Positions 1 through 8,581 of a stretch of DNA of 64,000 nucleotides are shown piece after piece (position 1 is the first letter of the stretch; each line of letters opens with the position of its first letter). This stretch comes from Anaerocolumna sp047777345. Its GTDB lineage: Bacteria; Bacillota; Clostridia; Lachnospirales; Lachnospiraceae. The stretch spans positions 186,001 through 250,000 of the forward strand of contig JBKEEJ010000002.1 in the NCBI GenBank assembly GCA_047777345.1, in the 5' to 3' direction. The notes beneath the pieces were generated by a model. The model had not been told where the DNA came from and did no database searches. It was given only the letters and a program-made list of their open reading frames with translations. The position numbers were made by a program, and so were the translations under genes.

Positions 1-462
1 TCGCCTTACAAATCTGCTTTTTCTGAAAATATTGTAAGAAAGGGGCCAAAGCATCCACCTTTTTATCCGTAACATGGTACTTTTGTCCACAATAACGCCA
101 TTTCTGATTTCCCTATAATCGGTAAACCCAATCAAAGGGTGTTCTGATTTTTCCATTGCTCCAAGCAACACCCTGGTATATTCTTTTTCATACACATCAT
201 CCTGATGGGCAATAGTCACATATCTGGTTTTTGCCTGTCTGTAAGCAAAATTCCAGTCCTGTACAATGCCTTTTTCACCGGTGTTAATATATAAAGGGAT
301 TTCATATTTTAACGCCATTTCGCGAATATAGTCATTGGGCGTGGAAGTAGCCATAATAATTTCAGATAGTACAGTCTGTTTCTTTAAAGACAAAATACAT
401 TCTTCCAGGAACCGACTTTCCTGATATGCGCATATAACAAAAGTATGATTTACCCTATCCAT
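1..462 (-). CDS. Glycosyltransferase family 2, partial (3' end outside window)
   Basis: Minus-strand frame opening at ATG 462, behind an excellent ribosome site (TTAGGAG, 8 bases upstream), and running off the left edge after 154 codons. The start reads MDRVNHTFVICAYQESRFLE, the beta-strand/helix opening of GT2 (GT-A fold) enzymes. Further on 'TIAHQDDVYEKEY' carries an HQDD in the place of the usual metal-binding DxD. GT2 enzymes transfer a sugar from a nucleotide donor to a lipid-linked or protein acceptor at the cytoplasmic face. It is first in translation order of nothing visible here: it lies downstream of the DUF2304, GT2 and flippase genes and probably belongs to the same polysaccharide operon. 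Donor and acceptor cannot be told from sequence. Confidence 0.8.
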   Translation of the reverse strand, partial: MDRVNHTFVICAYQESRFLEECILSLKKQTVLSEIIMATSTPNDYIREMALKYEIPLYINTGEKGIVQDWNFAYRQAKTRYVTIAHQDDVYEKEYTRVLLGAMEKSEHPLIGFTDYREIRNGVIVDKSTMLRIKRWMLWPLSYNIFRKSRFVRR

Positions 463-481
463 ATTTTTTACTCCTAAACCA

Positions 482-868
482 TCAGTCTGTCGAATCCTTG
501 TGTTTATCTTTTGCCATAATCTCTTCCAGTTCCCGAATCCTTTTTTCCAATAAGGCATTGTGCTGGACCAGACGTTTTATGTTATCACTTTGCCTGGACA
601 CAATGGCCGTTATGGAAATTAAAATAATAAGGATAAAAAATAAGATAATGGCAAATAAGCCGTTACTTACTAGCTGTATGCCTGCCAGACGGGTAAACCA
701 GGCCAAAAGTTCCGGGAAAATCAGAAGTATCCCCATACCTATGCCGCCAAATATCCACAGCAGAGTATAACGCAGGGATAAGGTTTTCCTCTTTAATAGA
801 GAAAAAATCAGAAGAAAGTATACCAGCAATCCAACTGATAAAGACAACCGAAGAGATGAAGAAAGCAT
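482..868 (-). CDS. DUF2304 family small membrane protein
   Basis: 128 residues with three hydrophobic helices (about 8-25, 33-55 and 68-92) followed by a charged amphipathic/coiled tail (about 93-128, HNALLEKRIRELEEIMAK). This is the layout of DUF2304, a family that almost always sits beside a DPM1-like GT2 gene, as it does here: the GT2 at 886 ends 17 bases upstream. The helper role to a membrane-bound glycosyltransferase, for instance as an anchor, is inference from this recurrent pairing; no biochemical function is assigned to the family as far as I know. Confidence 0.8.
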   Translation of the reverse strand: MLSSSLRLSLSVGLLVYFLLIFSLLKRKTLSLRYTLLWIFGGIGMGILLIFPELLAWFTRLAGIQLVSNGLFAIILFFILIILISITAIVSRQSDNIKRLVQHNALLEKRIRELEEIMAKDKHKDSTD

Positions 869-885
869 ATGTATATTCCTCCTGT

Positions 886-1575
886 TTAAAATTTAAGACG
901 GTAGGTTAAAATAGCAATGGTAACTTTTATCATATAATAAACGGTTTTCCAGGAGCGAATGGAGCTTTTCCCGGACTGGCGCTCCCGCATAATAACCGGC
1001 ACTTCCTTAATTCTTCCATGGTGAAAAGCGCCGGCAATAATAGCCTCCGGTTCGGGATAATCCTGTGAATACTCCCTGGCATAGATTTTAATGAATTTCC
1101 TGTTTACGGCTCTGAAACCGCTGGTAACGTCTTTGACCCCAACGCCGCTGCAAAGTTTAATCATAAAGCTTAAAAAATTAATTCCGATTCTTCTTATCTT
1201 AGAAGACTGAAACCCTTCTTTTAAGATAAACCGGGAACCGATTACAATATCTGCCTGATTTTCCACAATAGGCCGTATTAAATCTTTCAGGTATTTTGGG
1301 TCGTGCTGCCCGTCCCCATCCATCTGGACGGCAATATCATAGTTTTCTTCCAGAGCATAAAGATAGCCTGCCTGTACGCCGCCTCCGATACCCAGGTTCA
1401 CCGGCAAAGATATATAATGATACCTGTTTTTTTTGCATATTGCTATGGTATTATCTATAGAACAATCATTTACGACAAGATAATCCACATCGGGAGCATA
1501 CTTTTGCAAATCAGATATTACTTGTTCGATGTTATGTTCCTCATTATAAACCGGTATAATAACTAATGTTTTCAT
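886..1575 (-). CDS. DPM1-like glycosyltransferase family 2
   Basis: 229 residues from ATG 1575 (KTLVIIPVYNEEHNIEQ follows), chosen because GT2 proteins begin with this strand; an in-frame ATG at 1632 would add 19 unrelated residues. It carries the nucleotide-binding DCSIDNT stretch and the metal-binding DGDGQHDP (about residues 90-97), typical of dolichol-phosphate-mannose-synthase-like enzymes that load a sugar on polyprenyl phosphate. There is no C-terminal membrane domain, so the neighbouring DUF2304 protein may supply membrane attachment. It probably provides a lipid-linked sugar donor for the GT-C-like membrane enzyme at 2901-4679 in the same cluster. The exact sugar is unknown. Confidence 0.85.
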   Translation of the reverse strand: MKTLVIIPVYNEEHNIEQVISDLQKYAPDVDYLVVNDCSIDNTIAICKKNRYHYISLPVNLGIGGGVQAGYLYALEENYDIAVQMDGDGQHDPKYLKDLIRPIVENQADIVIGSRFILKEGFQSSKIRRIGINFLSFMIKLCSGVGVKDVTSGFRAVNRKFIKIYAREYSQDYPEPEAIIAGAFHHGRIKEVPVIMRERQSGKSSIRSWKTVYYMIKVTIAILTYRLKF

Positions 1576-1635
1576 CCTGACCCATACCTTTCCCGGACGT
1601 TGGCTTACACGGATTCTCTGACCGGCAAACAAAAC

Positions 1636-2880
1636 TTATCCTGTGGTTTTGCACTTTTTTATCAAAGCATTTACTAATATAACGGCAAAAAACAAAACTA
1701 ATATAATAGTTGAAATAATGCAAAGTACACAAGCCCCAAACATATTAAAACGCCTTACTAACCCCGGACCAAGAAGGGTTACCAGTATGGCCGCAAGTCC
1801 ATATCCTGCCAAAAGGCTTACTTGTCTTCGCAAAGCTGTCAAAACATGAAACAGCAAATACACAACAGCGCTGAATCCTCCACTTATCAGTAAAATAGTT
1901 AATTCTTTCCGGTAGTTAAGCAAGTCCACTCCATATATAAGTGACAACAGCTCGCATCCGCAAAGATAACCTCCGCCTACCGCAAGCACCGTTAATATTA
2001 ATATACCCAACAGGAAGCGGAATATATACTTAAGAAATTCTCCTAACTGATTTTCATCCCATTTTATGGCTATATCCGTAAGCAAGGGTTTAAAAATAAA
2101 CTCACTGAATAAGTTAATAACAAAGGTTGGCATAAATAATATATTAAAATAAGCCTGTATATCCTCCATTAAATACATATCAATCATATATTTGGGCACA
2201 TTGGTAATGTAAAGTGCCAGGAAACTGCCCGCAAACAATGGAAAACAGGAGACAAGGAGCTTACTTAGCTTTAGCTTATTTAATTCAGGCTTTATCACAG
2301 CCATACATCTGGCCGTGGGAATATTAATTACCAGACAGGCGATTACGGAAAGAATCCCGGTTAAAATACAGGTTAACATTAAATCTTTCGATATAATCAG
2401 GATTCCAATAAAAGCCCCAATGGTAATAATATTGCGATAAGTTAAATATTTGCCTGCAAGGTCAATCCGGCCATGCTGCTGAAACAAGCCGTGAAAAACA
2501 TCTTCCAGGGCATCCGCCATTTTAATAATGCAGATATTATAAACAATTGCCCCTTTATAAAAGGAATACCCATTCCACACGATAGAAAGGAAACTTATTA
2601 TCATCATGAGAATACAGGTAATAATTCTGGACATAAAGTAAGTGGAAAAGGAAATTTCATCCTTTATATCCGTTGCCTGATAACTTCTCATGCCGTATCT
2701 GCCAATGCTTAACATTAACTGGGCATTGGCATATCCCAATGCAAAAATGCCGGCATTTACGTCACCACAAATCCTTGTCACAAAAATCAGCAATAAAAAG
2801 GAAGTTCCGGCATTGCAAATCATTCCCAAGCTGTTCCAGAAAAACATACTGTAATATCGATTTTTCTTTATCGCTTCCAC
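1636..2880 (-). CDS. Wzx-like polysaccharide flippase (MOP superfamily)
   Basis: 414 residues, almost entirely hydrophobic helices (about 12), with an N-terminal MFFWNSLGMICNAGTSFLLL pattern like that of polysaccharide transport proteins of the Wzx/RfbX type. The start is GTG at 2880, with AAGGAAG eight bases upstream; the overlapping ATG is out of frame. Wzx proteins turn undecaprenyl-linked oligosaccharide repeat units across the membrane. It lies between the GT-C-like enzyme and the GT2 gene with short gaps, so one operon is likely. The family call is from fold and context; the substrate cannot be read from sequence. Confidence 0.8.
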   Translation of the reverse strand: MEAIKKNRYYSMFFWNSLGMICNAGTSFLLLIFVTRICGDVNAGIFALGYANAQLMLSIGRYGMRSYQATDIKDEISFSTYFMSRIITCILMMIISFLSIVWNGYSFYKGAIVYNICIIKMADALEDVFHGLFQQHGRIDLAGKYLTYRNIITIGAFIGILIISKDLMLTCILTGILSVIACLVINIPTARCMAVIKPELNKLKLSKLLVSCFPLFAGSFLALYITNVPKYMIDMYLMEDIQAYFNILFMPTFVINLFSEFIFKPLLTDIAIKWDENQLGEFLKYIFRFLLGILILTVLAVGGGYLCGCELLSLIYGVDLLNYRKELTILLISGGFSAVVYLLFHVLTALRRQVSLLAGYGLAAILVTLLGPGLVRRFNMFGACVLCIISTIILVLFFAVILVNALIKKCKTTG

Positions 2881-2900
2881 ATTTTTTACTTCCTTACGTG

Positions 2901-4679
2901 TTATTCCGCATTGCCTTCATACCGCACGTAAAGACAATACCTCCTTAAATTCAGGTTAACTCTGCGATAACCGTTAATGTAAATCTCTTTATTGGTTATA
3001 ATGTATTTGGGATAACCGATATCCTGATCATGAAACATGTGGTTAAAACTGTACAAATTCATGTTCCAGAACGAATCTTGCGGATATTGGTTAATGTAGT
3101 CCATAAAATCTTCCGTTTTCGTATAGTAATAATCCGGCCGGTCAAGGAAACATTCCAACTTAGCATCAGAAGCATTTTTTTCCGAAACAATTAATAAGGA
3201 CTTCCAGTCAAAATCCGGCTGTTCTTTAAAATAGTGATTTAAGGCAATGGCATCCTCATTTTTATTTACAGAATTCTGTTTGTCATTGTGAATATATATA
3301 TAAGTATAAATATTGCTGATAATACCCATTAACAGGAGCGCCGTTACCATACAGGTATAAAATACTTTAACTTTCTTTTTGTACAGCAAATAAACCGCGC
3401 CGGCAATTCCTAAAATAATCAGCATATACAGAGTATTTACCATCATATCGCTGTTAAAAAGGTACTTGATATAATTTGCTCCCACACAGTCAATGGTGGA
3501 GCCTTCCGCCGGCTGTATGCTGATTAACCTTAGCAGGAAAATATATACCACAGACAGTATAATGATTTTATATGGAAAATCGTAGGTTTTTATTTTGTCA
3601 TAAATACGAAAGAAAACCATAAGCAAAGGAACCATTAAAAAAAACATATACCGGAAATGAAACCGGATCTGGATTTCGTCCAGATTTTCATCCGGCACAA
3701 TTCTTAAAGCGATTACCAGTATGGTTGATATCAGTACAGAACCGGTAATTAAAAGGAGATTTCTTTCTTTACTGTCTAATTTATCGGCTATCGATAAGGG
3801 CAAAATAACGGTAAAATAGCCAAAATACAAGATGCTTAGCAAACAATAGGACAAGACCGGAAAAATTAACCGGGGCAAAAGGTAACCGTCAAGCAAGTTT
3901 CTTATAATAACAACAATGGTAACTTCAGAAGAAGATTCTCCCGAAATGTGGTTTACTATATCAAACAGTGTGTCATAAGTAAATTTAAGGCTGGCAAAAA
4001 CTGTGACAAAAAACAGCATGCTTATTAGGCATTCCTTACGGTTATCCTTATCAAAAATTAGGAACTGCAAAAAGTAATACAAAAGAACGCCGGTAAAAAG
4101 ATTAAGCCCCATCTGTTTGCATAAACTGGCGAAAAAAAGGAGAACTGCTAACAAAACCACATTTCTGATCCGGTAAGGGTCATCCAATATAAGAAAAATA
4201 AAGAGGTAAAAAAACCAGATTACCATAGGATAATACAGGTTTTCCTGCAGTATTTTCGTGGTATAATACATTTCCGGTATCAAAATACTGATTATGGCAA
4301 TAATAAGAGAATATTGCCTATTCTTTAAAAACCGGTTTGACATAAAATAAACCGGAAATATGACCGAGGACATTAAAAGTGAATTAATCCCCAACGCCAC
4401 GTGATACTGGGTTTTTATATCCCCAAAAGCATGGGATATGGAAATTACTATGGAATACAGAATTTCCTTATAACTTAATATTTCATTTCGAAAATTGCTT
4501 CCCAAACCGTAATAAACGGACTTGCTCAGATTCCAATGCAGCAGTTCATCATAAAACACATTCATCTGTCCGCACAGCAAACCTAAACCGGTTCTTAAAA
4601 CTACGCTGAATACAAAGGACAGAACTAGAACAATATAAACATTTTTGCCTTTTTCTATGAATGCTTTTCTCTTCACCAT
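2901..4679 (-). CDS. Large multi-pass membrane protein, GT-C glycosyltransferase-like
   Basis: 592 residues with about 12 transmembrane helices, ending in a soluble C-terminal part (about 480-592). The first outside loop, after helix 1, contains 'VFYDELLHWN', an acidic D-E pair in the position of the catalytic acidic motif of GT-C enzymes (ArnT, protein mannosyltransferases). These use polyprenyl-phosphate sugars on the outer face. That fits the DPM1-like gene next to it, which could make the donor. It starts at ATG 4679 with GGAAG upstream. The enzyme class is inferred from topology and this motif only. Downstream genes run on with gaps of about 20-55 bases, so this is probably the first gene of the 1-4679 operon visible here. 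Confidence 0.6.
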   Translation of the reverse strand: MVKRKAFIEKGKNVYIVLVLSFVFSVVLRTGLGLLCGQMNVFYDELLHWNLSKSVYYGLGSNFRNEILSYKEILYSIVISISHAFGDIKTQYHVALGINSLLMSSVIFPVYFMSNRFLKNRQYSLIIAIISILIPEMYYTTKILQENLYYPMVIWFFYLFIFLILDDPYRIRNVVLLAVLLFFASLCKQMGLNLFTGVLLYYFLQFLIFDKDNRKECLISMLFFVTVFASLKFTYDTLFDIVNHISGESSSEVTIVVIIRNLLDGYLLPRLIFPVLSYCLLSILYFGYFTVILPLSIADKLDSKERNLLLITGSVLISTILVIALRIVPDENLDEIQIRFHFRYMFFLMVPLLMVFFRIYDKIKTYDFPYKIIILSVVYIFLLRLISIQPAEGSTIDCVGANYIKYLFNSDMMVNTLYMLIILGIAGAVYLLYKKKVKVFYTCMVTALLLMGIISNIYTYIYIHNDKQNSVNKNEDAIALNHYFKEQPDFDWKSLLIVSEKNASDAKLECFLDRPDYYYTKTEDFMDYINQYPQDSFWNMNLYSFNHMFHDQDIGYPKYIITNKEIYINGYRRVNLNLRRYCLYVRYEGNAE

Positions 4680-4777
4680 TTTTTTCGCTTCCGTTTTGCT
4701 TTTTTTACTTATTCTAACATTACTATGATTATACTAATTCCAAAAAATATATGTCAATAGGTAGTTTAAAGCCTTCC

Positions 4778-5248
4778 TTAACTAAGCCTGCGGAAAGGAA
4801 GAAGGCTTGCAAGAAATTTTTGCTCCTCTTTCAGAATAGCATCCAGAACATGGTTCATAGGAAAGTTCCTATCCGTTTTTAAGGTATCCCTTATATTGGT
4901 TATTAAAAATATCAAATTATTCTGGATATCAATAGCCTTGGCAATCAACTGCCCGGCAGTGTAAATGCCATAGCTGCTTAAAGATTGTTTCAAATTAATT
5001 AATTGAAATTCAAACTGACTAAAAACACCATTTTCTATGATATAGTCTTTTTCCGGCTCTGCCTCTTTCACCCACTGCCTGTAAAAATTGATATGCTTTT
5101 TTTCTTCCGCAGCCAGAATCCGGCTGGTGTTATTTAATGCGTAATTGTTCTTGGCTGTATCGCTTAAAGAAAAATTTTCATAAAATTCTTCTATAAAAAT
5201 TCTAAGTTCCAGTAATTGGTACAGTAATATTGTAAATGTTTTTTCCAC
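4778..5248 (-). CDS. Ferritin-like four-helix-bundle protein
   Basis: I place the start at GTG 5248, giving 156 residues, because AGAAAGGGG sits six bases upstream; upstream ATGs (5272, 5278, 5335) have no ribosome site and add a poor N-terminus. Four helices are visible: helix A with ELRIFIEEFYENF (about 13-25), helix B with the di-iron type motif EEKKH (about 49-53), helix C about 76-115, and helix D with EEQKF (about 142-146), an EExxH in which the histidine is replaced by F. Ferritin-like folds include rubrerythrins and the Coq7 quinone hydroxylase. It is the last gene of the ubiD-ubiA-ubiX-ABC run, 234 bases after the permease. With one ligand lost, metal binding is uncertain. A metal-linked or structural role in that pathway is inference. 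Confidence 0.55.
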   Translation of the reverse strand: MEKTFTILLYQLLELRIFIEEFYENFSLSDTAKNNYALNNTSRILAAEEKKHINFYRQWVKEAEPEKDYIIENGVFSQFEFQLINLKQSLSSYGIYTAGQLIAKAIDIQNNLIFLITNIRDTLKTDRNFPMNHVLDAILKEEQKFLASLLPFRRLS

Positions 5249-5254
5249 GTAAAG

Positions 5255-5263
5255 CCCCTTTCT
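5255..5263 (-). promoter_or_regulatory. Ribosome binding site that decides the GTG start at 5248
   Basis: Read on the minus strand this is AGAAAGGGG followed by six bases and GTG. None of the ATG codons further upstream in the same frame has a comparable site, so it fixes the start of the ferritin-like gene. Confidence 0.6.
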
Positions 5264-5332
5264 GCTTGCCATAAACATTATAATTGATTTCAGAAAATTT
5301 ACACAGTAACTTATTACAAAAAATAATAGTTT

Positions 5333-5353
5333 CATGTCCGAAAGACGGACATG
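5333..5353. repeat. Perfect 7-bp inverted repeat (hairpin) before the ferritin-like gene
   Basis: CATGTCC and GGACATG are separated by seven bases, in the 234-base gap between the permease stop and the ferritin-like start. There is no T-run on either side, so it does not look like an intrinsic terminator. It could be an mRNA processing or stability hairpin, or a protein-binding dyad. The rest of the gap shows nothing recognisable. Confidence 0.45.
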
Positions 5354-5482
5354 TTTTAAATGGGAAAAAAGCACCTTCTTTTATTATTGGCATCTTTTTT
5401 CCAATTAACCGTAAAAAAGCCTGCATGCGGTAAACTAATGTAAGCTTTTTCATTCTCTTAAGTATCAAAAACCGAATCCGGC

Positions 5483-6205
5483 CTAGGAAGGCATCCAGGG
5501 ACATACGTGTTTTTGAAGGCGGTTTACTGTCACAACACTTACAAGGCCCAGTATACCCAGTACCAGAATTCCGGCATACATCTGCCTATAATCCAGTCTC
5601 AGCCACATATCCATAATATAAAAGCCAAGGCCGTACCTGGTTCCAAAAGTTTCGGCAAAAAACAGGACAGATATGCCGGTAGCCAGCCCAATTCGTATGG
5701 AAGTAAACATTTCCGGAAGGACCGCCGGTACAATAATGTTTCTGATAATTGCGCCGTGACCGGCCCGTATGGTTTTTAATGATATAAAATATTCCCGGGG
5801 TATATTCTTAACGGCATCATGTGCCGCCACCACCACCTGAAAAAACATAATAATAAATATAATAAAGATTTTGGAAACGTCACCAATTCCAAACAAAAGC
5901 ATAATAAGGGGAAGGAGGGCAACCTTGGGTATGGGAGCCAGCAAATAAATAACTGGAGAAACGTACTGGCTTAATTTAGGGTGATAGCCAATGAGAATTC
6001 CCAACGGCATGCCAAAAAGAACCGCCAGGCAAACTCCTGCTGTCAGTCTTAAGCTGCTGAATACCCCATGGGTTAAAATAACTGCATAGTTACCCCCCAT
6101 TGATGCCATTACCTGTATAAAAGTCGGAAATATACTGTTATGAACCAAAGTAGCGCTGATTTGCCAAGTTACAATCAGTGCCGCAATACCAAACCACTTT
6201 TTCAC
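5483..6205 (-). CDS. ABC transporter permease, SsuC/TauC/ThiX type
   Basis: 240 residues with about six helices and the EAA-type loop 'AVLPEMFTSIRIGLATGIS' (about 165-185) that contacts the ATPase. This is the BPD_transp_1 fold of importers for sulfonates, nitrate, thiamine precursors and related small anions. Its ATG overlaps the ATPase stop by four bases (6202-6205), showing translational coupling. With the ATPase (6202-6807) and lipoprotein (6871-7797) it makes a complete importer. The ubiD/ubiA/ubiX genes directly upstream suggest an aromatic acid substrate, which is inference. Confidence 0.88.
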   Translation of the reverse strand: MKKWFGIAALIVTWQISATLVHNSIFPTFIQVMASMGGNYAVILTHGVFSSLRLTAGVCLAVLFGMPLGILIGYHPKLSQYVSPVIYLLAPIPKVALLPLIMLLFGIGDVSKIFIIFIIMFFQVVVAAHDAVKNIPREYFISLKTIRAGHGAIIRNIIVPAVLPEMFTSIRIGLATGISVLFFAETFGTRYGLGFYIMDMWLRLDYRQMYAGILVLGILGLVSVVTVNRLQKHVCPWMPS

Positions 6206-6807
6206 AGGTTCTCCTCCTTTTTCAGGTTAATTATCCTGGCCCCCATATATTTTGCCTCCTCCTCGTTATGAGTGACAAATAATGTGGTAATATTATGCTG
6301 TTTTTGCAGTTTTAAAAACAAATCCAGGATTTCATGTTTGGTTTTTATATCCAGAGCAGAAAAAGGTTCGTCCATTAAAATAATCTCCGGCTCATAAAAA
6401 AATACCTGTCCCAGGGCGGTTCGCTGATATTGTCCTCCGCTTAAAAACAGGGGATATTTATTTTCAAAGCCGGATAAGCCAAGATTTGCAATAAGAGCTT
6501 TGGCACTTTCTTTATCAACCTTTTTGTCCTTGATTTTACGCAGCAGTATAATATTTTCATACACCGTTTTCCATGGAAGCAGGCTGTTATTCTGGGAAAG
6601 AAAAGCGATACGGCTTCCCTTTGGAATACTGACCTGTCCCGTAAAGCCTTTATGTATGCCTGCTATTATTTTTAATATGGTTGACTTGCCGATTCCGGAA
6701 GCTCCCGTTAAAGCCACAATCTCGCCCTTTTTTACCGTAAATGAAATGTCCTTTAATATGGGCATATCCGGCTGATAATAAATTGTTTTCGCCTGAAATT
6801 CAATCAT
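6202..6807 (-). CDS. ABC transporter ATP-binding protein, SsuB/TauB type
   Basis: 201 residues from ATG 6807 (GGGGG five bases upstream; an ATG at 6819 is possible). All ABC motifs are present: Walker A GASGIGKST (about 33-41), Q-loop FLSQNNSLLPW, signature LSGGQYQR, Walker B IILMDEPFSALD, and the switch histidine in FVTHNEEEA. It is short for the family (usually about 240-260) because it lacks a C-terminal extension. It energises import by the overlapping permease gene. The nucleotide-binding core is complete, so it should be functional. Confidence 0.92.
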   Translation of the reverse strand: MIEFQAKTIYYQPDMPILKDISFTVKKGEIVALTGASGIGKSTILKIIAGIHKGFTGQVSIPKGSRIAFLSQNNSLLPWKTVYENIILLRKIKDKKVDKESAKALIANLGLSGFENKYPLFLSGGQYQRTALGQVFFYEPEIILMDEPFSALDIKTKHEILDLFLKLQKQHNITTLFVTHNEEEAKYMGARIINLKKEENL

Positions 6808-6870
6808 TTTATCCCCCATGTATTTTGTATCTGAAACTATCTGACCAGGTAACTGGCAGATTAAGATAAC

Positions 6871-7797
6871 CTAATCGGCAAAAATATCCTTTACCAGCTC
6901 TTCATACTCATACTCAGTCTTAATTAATCCTTTATCAAGGAGCCAGTTCATGGCACTTAATACCTGTTCTTTTTCCGGAAGAGTGTGCTTTTCATACTGG
7001 GGCAAGACTACGTCAATAGCGGATTCCGGAAGCCCTGCCTCCTTTATGACATCTGGCATAAAATCTCCATTCTCATGGCTGTTAATATAGTCTACCGCTT
7101 TGTCATAAGCCTCATAAAATGCCTTAATTTCAGATTTTTTTTCTTTCACCGCCGTTTTGGTAAATAGCAATATGCCAGGATTAATACCCAGCTCGTCGGA
7201 TGTGGCCACAATTGTCTGCCCTTCTTTGCCGGCAGCGGTAACATATGGCTCCGGCATAACTACGGCGTCAATCTGATTATTCTTAAGCAGTTCAAGCCTT
7301 GAAGGAATTTTAGGCACGGAAGTTTTCTTAAGGAGACTCCCATCTCCTCCCTCTGCTTCAACCATACAGTCGGTAACATATTCGATAATGGTATTCAAAC
7401 TAAGTCCGATTTCCTTTCCCTCCAGCATTTTTGGACTGGTAATGTCGGAACCGCTGCCGGACACAATGCCATACCGCCCGTTGGTTTTGGAAGTGGCATA
7501 AACGGAAAAACCGCCTTCGGCTGCCTGGCAAACTGCCAGAACGTCGGAAATACTTCCGTCCAGATTGCCGGAATAAAGAGCGCTGTCACGATCCATTGCA
7601 CTCTGATAAATTTCTATTTTAATATTATCATCAAAATATCCCTGCTGTTTGGCAACAAAGATTGGAATCGAGTCAAGATCAGGCATTACTCCTACCGTTA
7701 AGGTATTTTTTCCCTTGGAACATGCCGTTGTAAGTAACAGCGCACTGAAAATAAAAGTTATAACACTTATTTTTTTCATCATACTACGTAATTTCAT
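6871..7797 (-). CDS. Substrate-binding lipoprotein of an NMT1/SsuA-like ABC importer
   Basis: 308 residues. The signal peptide ends in the lipobox LTTAC, with the lipidated Cys at about residue 26, so the protein is tethered outside the membrane. The mature part, from 'TVGVMPDLDSIPIFVAKQQG', has the two-lobe periplasmic-binding fold of the NMT1/THI5/SsuA group, whose members bind sulfonates, pyrimidine thiamine precursors or aromatic acids. The menaquinone enzymes MqnA and MqnD share this fold, but they lack a lipoprotein signal. Start ATG 7797 has AAAGGAA upstream. It lies 123 bases after ubiX in the same direction. Ligand unknown; context favours an aromatic carboxylate. Confidence 0.85.
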   Translation of the reverse strand: MKLRSMMKKISVITFIFSALLLTTACSKGKNTLTVGVMPDLDSIPIFVAKQQGYFDDNIKIEIYQSAMDRDSALYSGNLDGSISDVLAVCQAAEGGFSVYATSKTNGRYGIVSGSGSDITSPKMLEGKEIGLSLNTIIEYVTDCMVEAEGGDGSLLKKTSVPKIPSRLELLKNNQIDAVVMPEPYVTAAGKEGQTIVATSDELGINPGILLFTKTAVKEKKSEIKAFYEAYDKAVDYINSHENGDFMPDVIKEAGLPESAIDVVLPQYEKHTLPEKEQVLSAMNWLLDKGLIKTEYEYEELVKDIFAD

Positions 7798-7920
7798 ATT
7801 GTAATTCCTTTCCGTTCTTTCATTAAATCAAATATTATCTTTATTTTTTAAACATGATTTTATCATTTTATATGATCGGCTCATCTTTTATGTCAATGTT
7901 TGACAGATTTTTTCATTAGC

Positions 7921-8517
7921 CTATTTCCATTTTGCATATAAATCGTTTTCAATTCCTACGGATTTTAATATCCTCCCCACAATTTCATCAATCATTTCAT
8001 CATACTCTTTTGTTTTGGAATAAAACGTGGGAACCGGCGGCAGTATTACCGCACCGCATTCACTAAGCGTCAAAAGGTTTCTTAAATGAATGGAATGAAG
8101 GGGAGCTTCTCTTGGGGTAATCACAAGTTTTGTTTTTTCCTTAAGGCAAACGTCGGCAGCCCGGCATAAGAGGTTCCCGCCGGTTCCGTTTGCTATTTTG
8201 GCCGCCGTGGCCATGGAACAGGGCACAATCATCATGGCGTCCGTAACAAAGGAGCCGCTGGCCACACTGGCAAACATATCATTATTGTCATAAGAAAAAA
8301 CAGCCGCTTTTTCTTTTCGAAGGCTTTCTATGAAGTAAGGCCAGGCAATACCCGTTTCATATTCAAAAACTTTTGCTCCCATTTCGGTGGCTATAATATG
8401 AAGTTCCGCTTCCATACCAGCAAGATAAGAAAGGAGTCTTTTTGCCAGGATGCTTCCGCTGGCACCCGTAACACCAATTATATATCGCTTCATTATATTT
8501 TTTTCAACCGTAAACAT
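7921..8517 (-). CDS. ubiX: UbiX-family flavin prenyltransferase
   Basis: 198 residues. The Rossmann-like FMN site GVTGASGSILAKRLL lies near the start, with 'PCSMATAAKIANGTGGNLLCRAADV' type and 'APLHSIHLRN' stretches further on, all diagnostic of UbiX/Pad1. The enzyme joins a dimethylallyl group to FMN to make prenylated FMN, the cofactor required by UbiD decarboxylases. The partner ubiD is encoded three genes up in the same run, so the pair is self-sufficient. Start at ATG 8517 is favoured by AGGAT seven bases upstream; ATG 8493 would give the more usual MKRYIIGVTGASG opening but has a poor ribosome site. Confidence 0.92.
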   Translation of the reverse strand: MFTVEKNIMKRYIIGVTGASGSILAKRLLSYLAGMEAELHIIATEMGAKVFEYETGIAWPYFIESLRKEKAAVFSYDNNDMFASVASGSFVTDAMMIVPCSMATAAKIANGTGGNLLCRAADVCLKEKTKLVITPREAPLHSIHLRNLLTLSECGAVILPPVPTFYSKTKEYDEMIDEIVGRILKSVGIENDLYAKWK

Positions 8518-8581
8518 TACGGTATCCTAACCTTTCTTTTGATTTTATAAATGACCTGTGTAAATTGATTTCAGTATTGTT

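Noticed and set aside
5272..5374. Longer N-terminus for the ferritin-like protein from upstream ATG codons
   Set aside because: No ribosome site at those codons, and the added residues are hydrophobic and unlike the family; GTG 5248 has an AGAAAGGGG site at ideal spacing.
6871..7797. MqnA/MqnD-type menaquinone enzyme
   Set aside because: The fold is similar, but the lipobox and the adjoining ATPase and permease genes show it is a transport binding protein.
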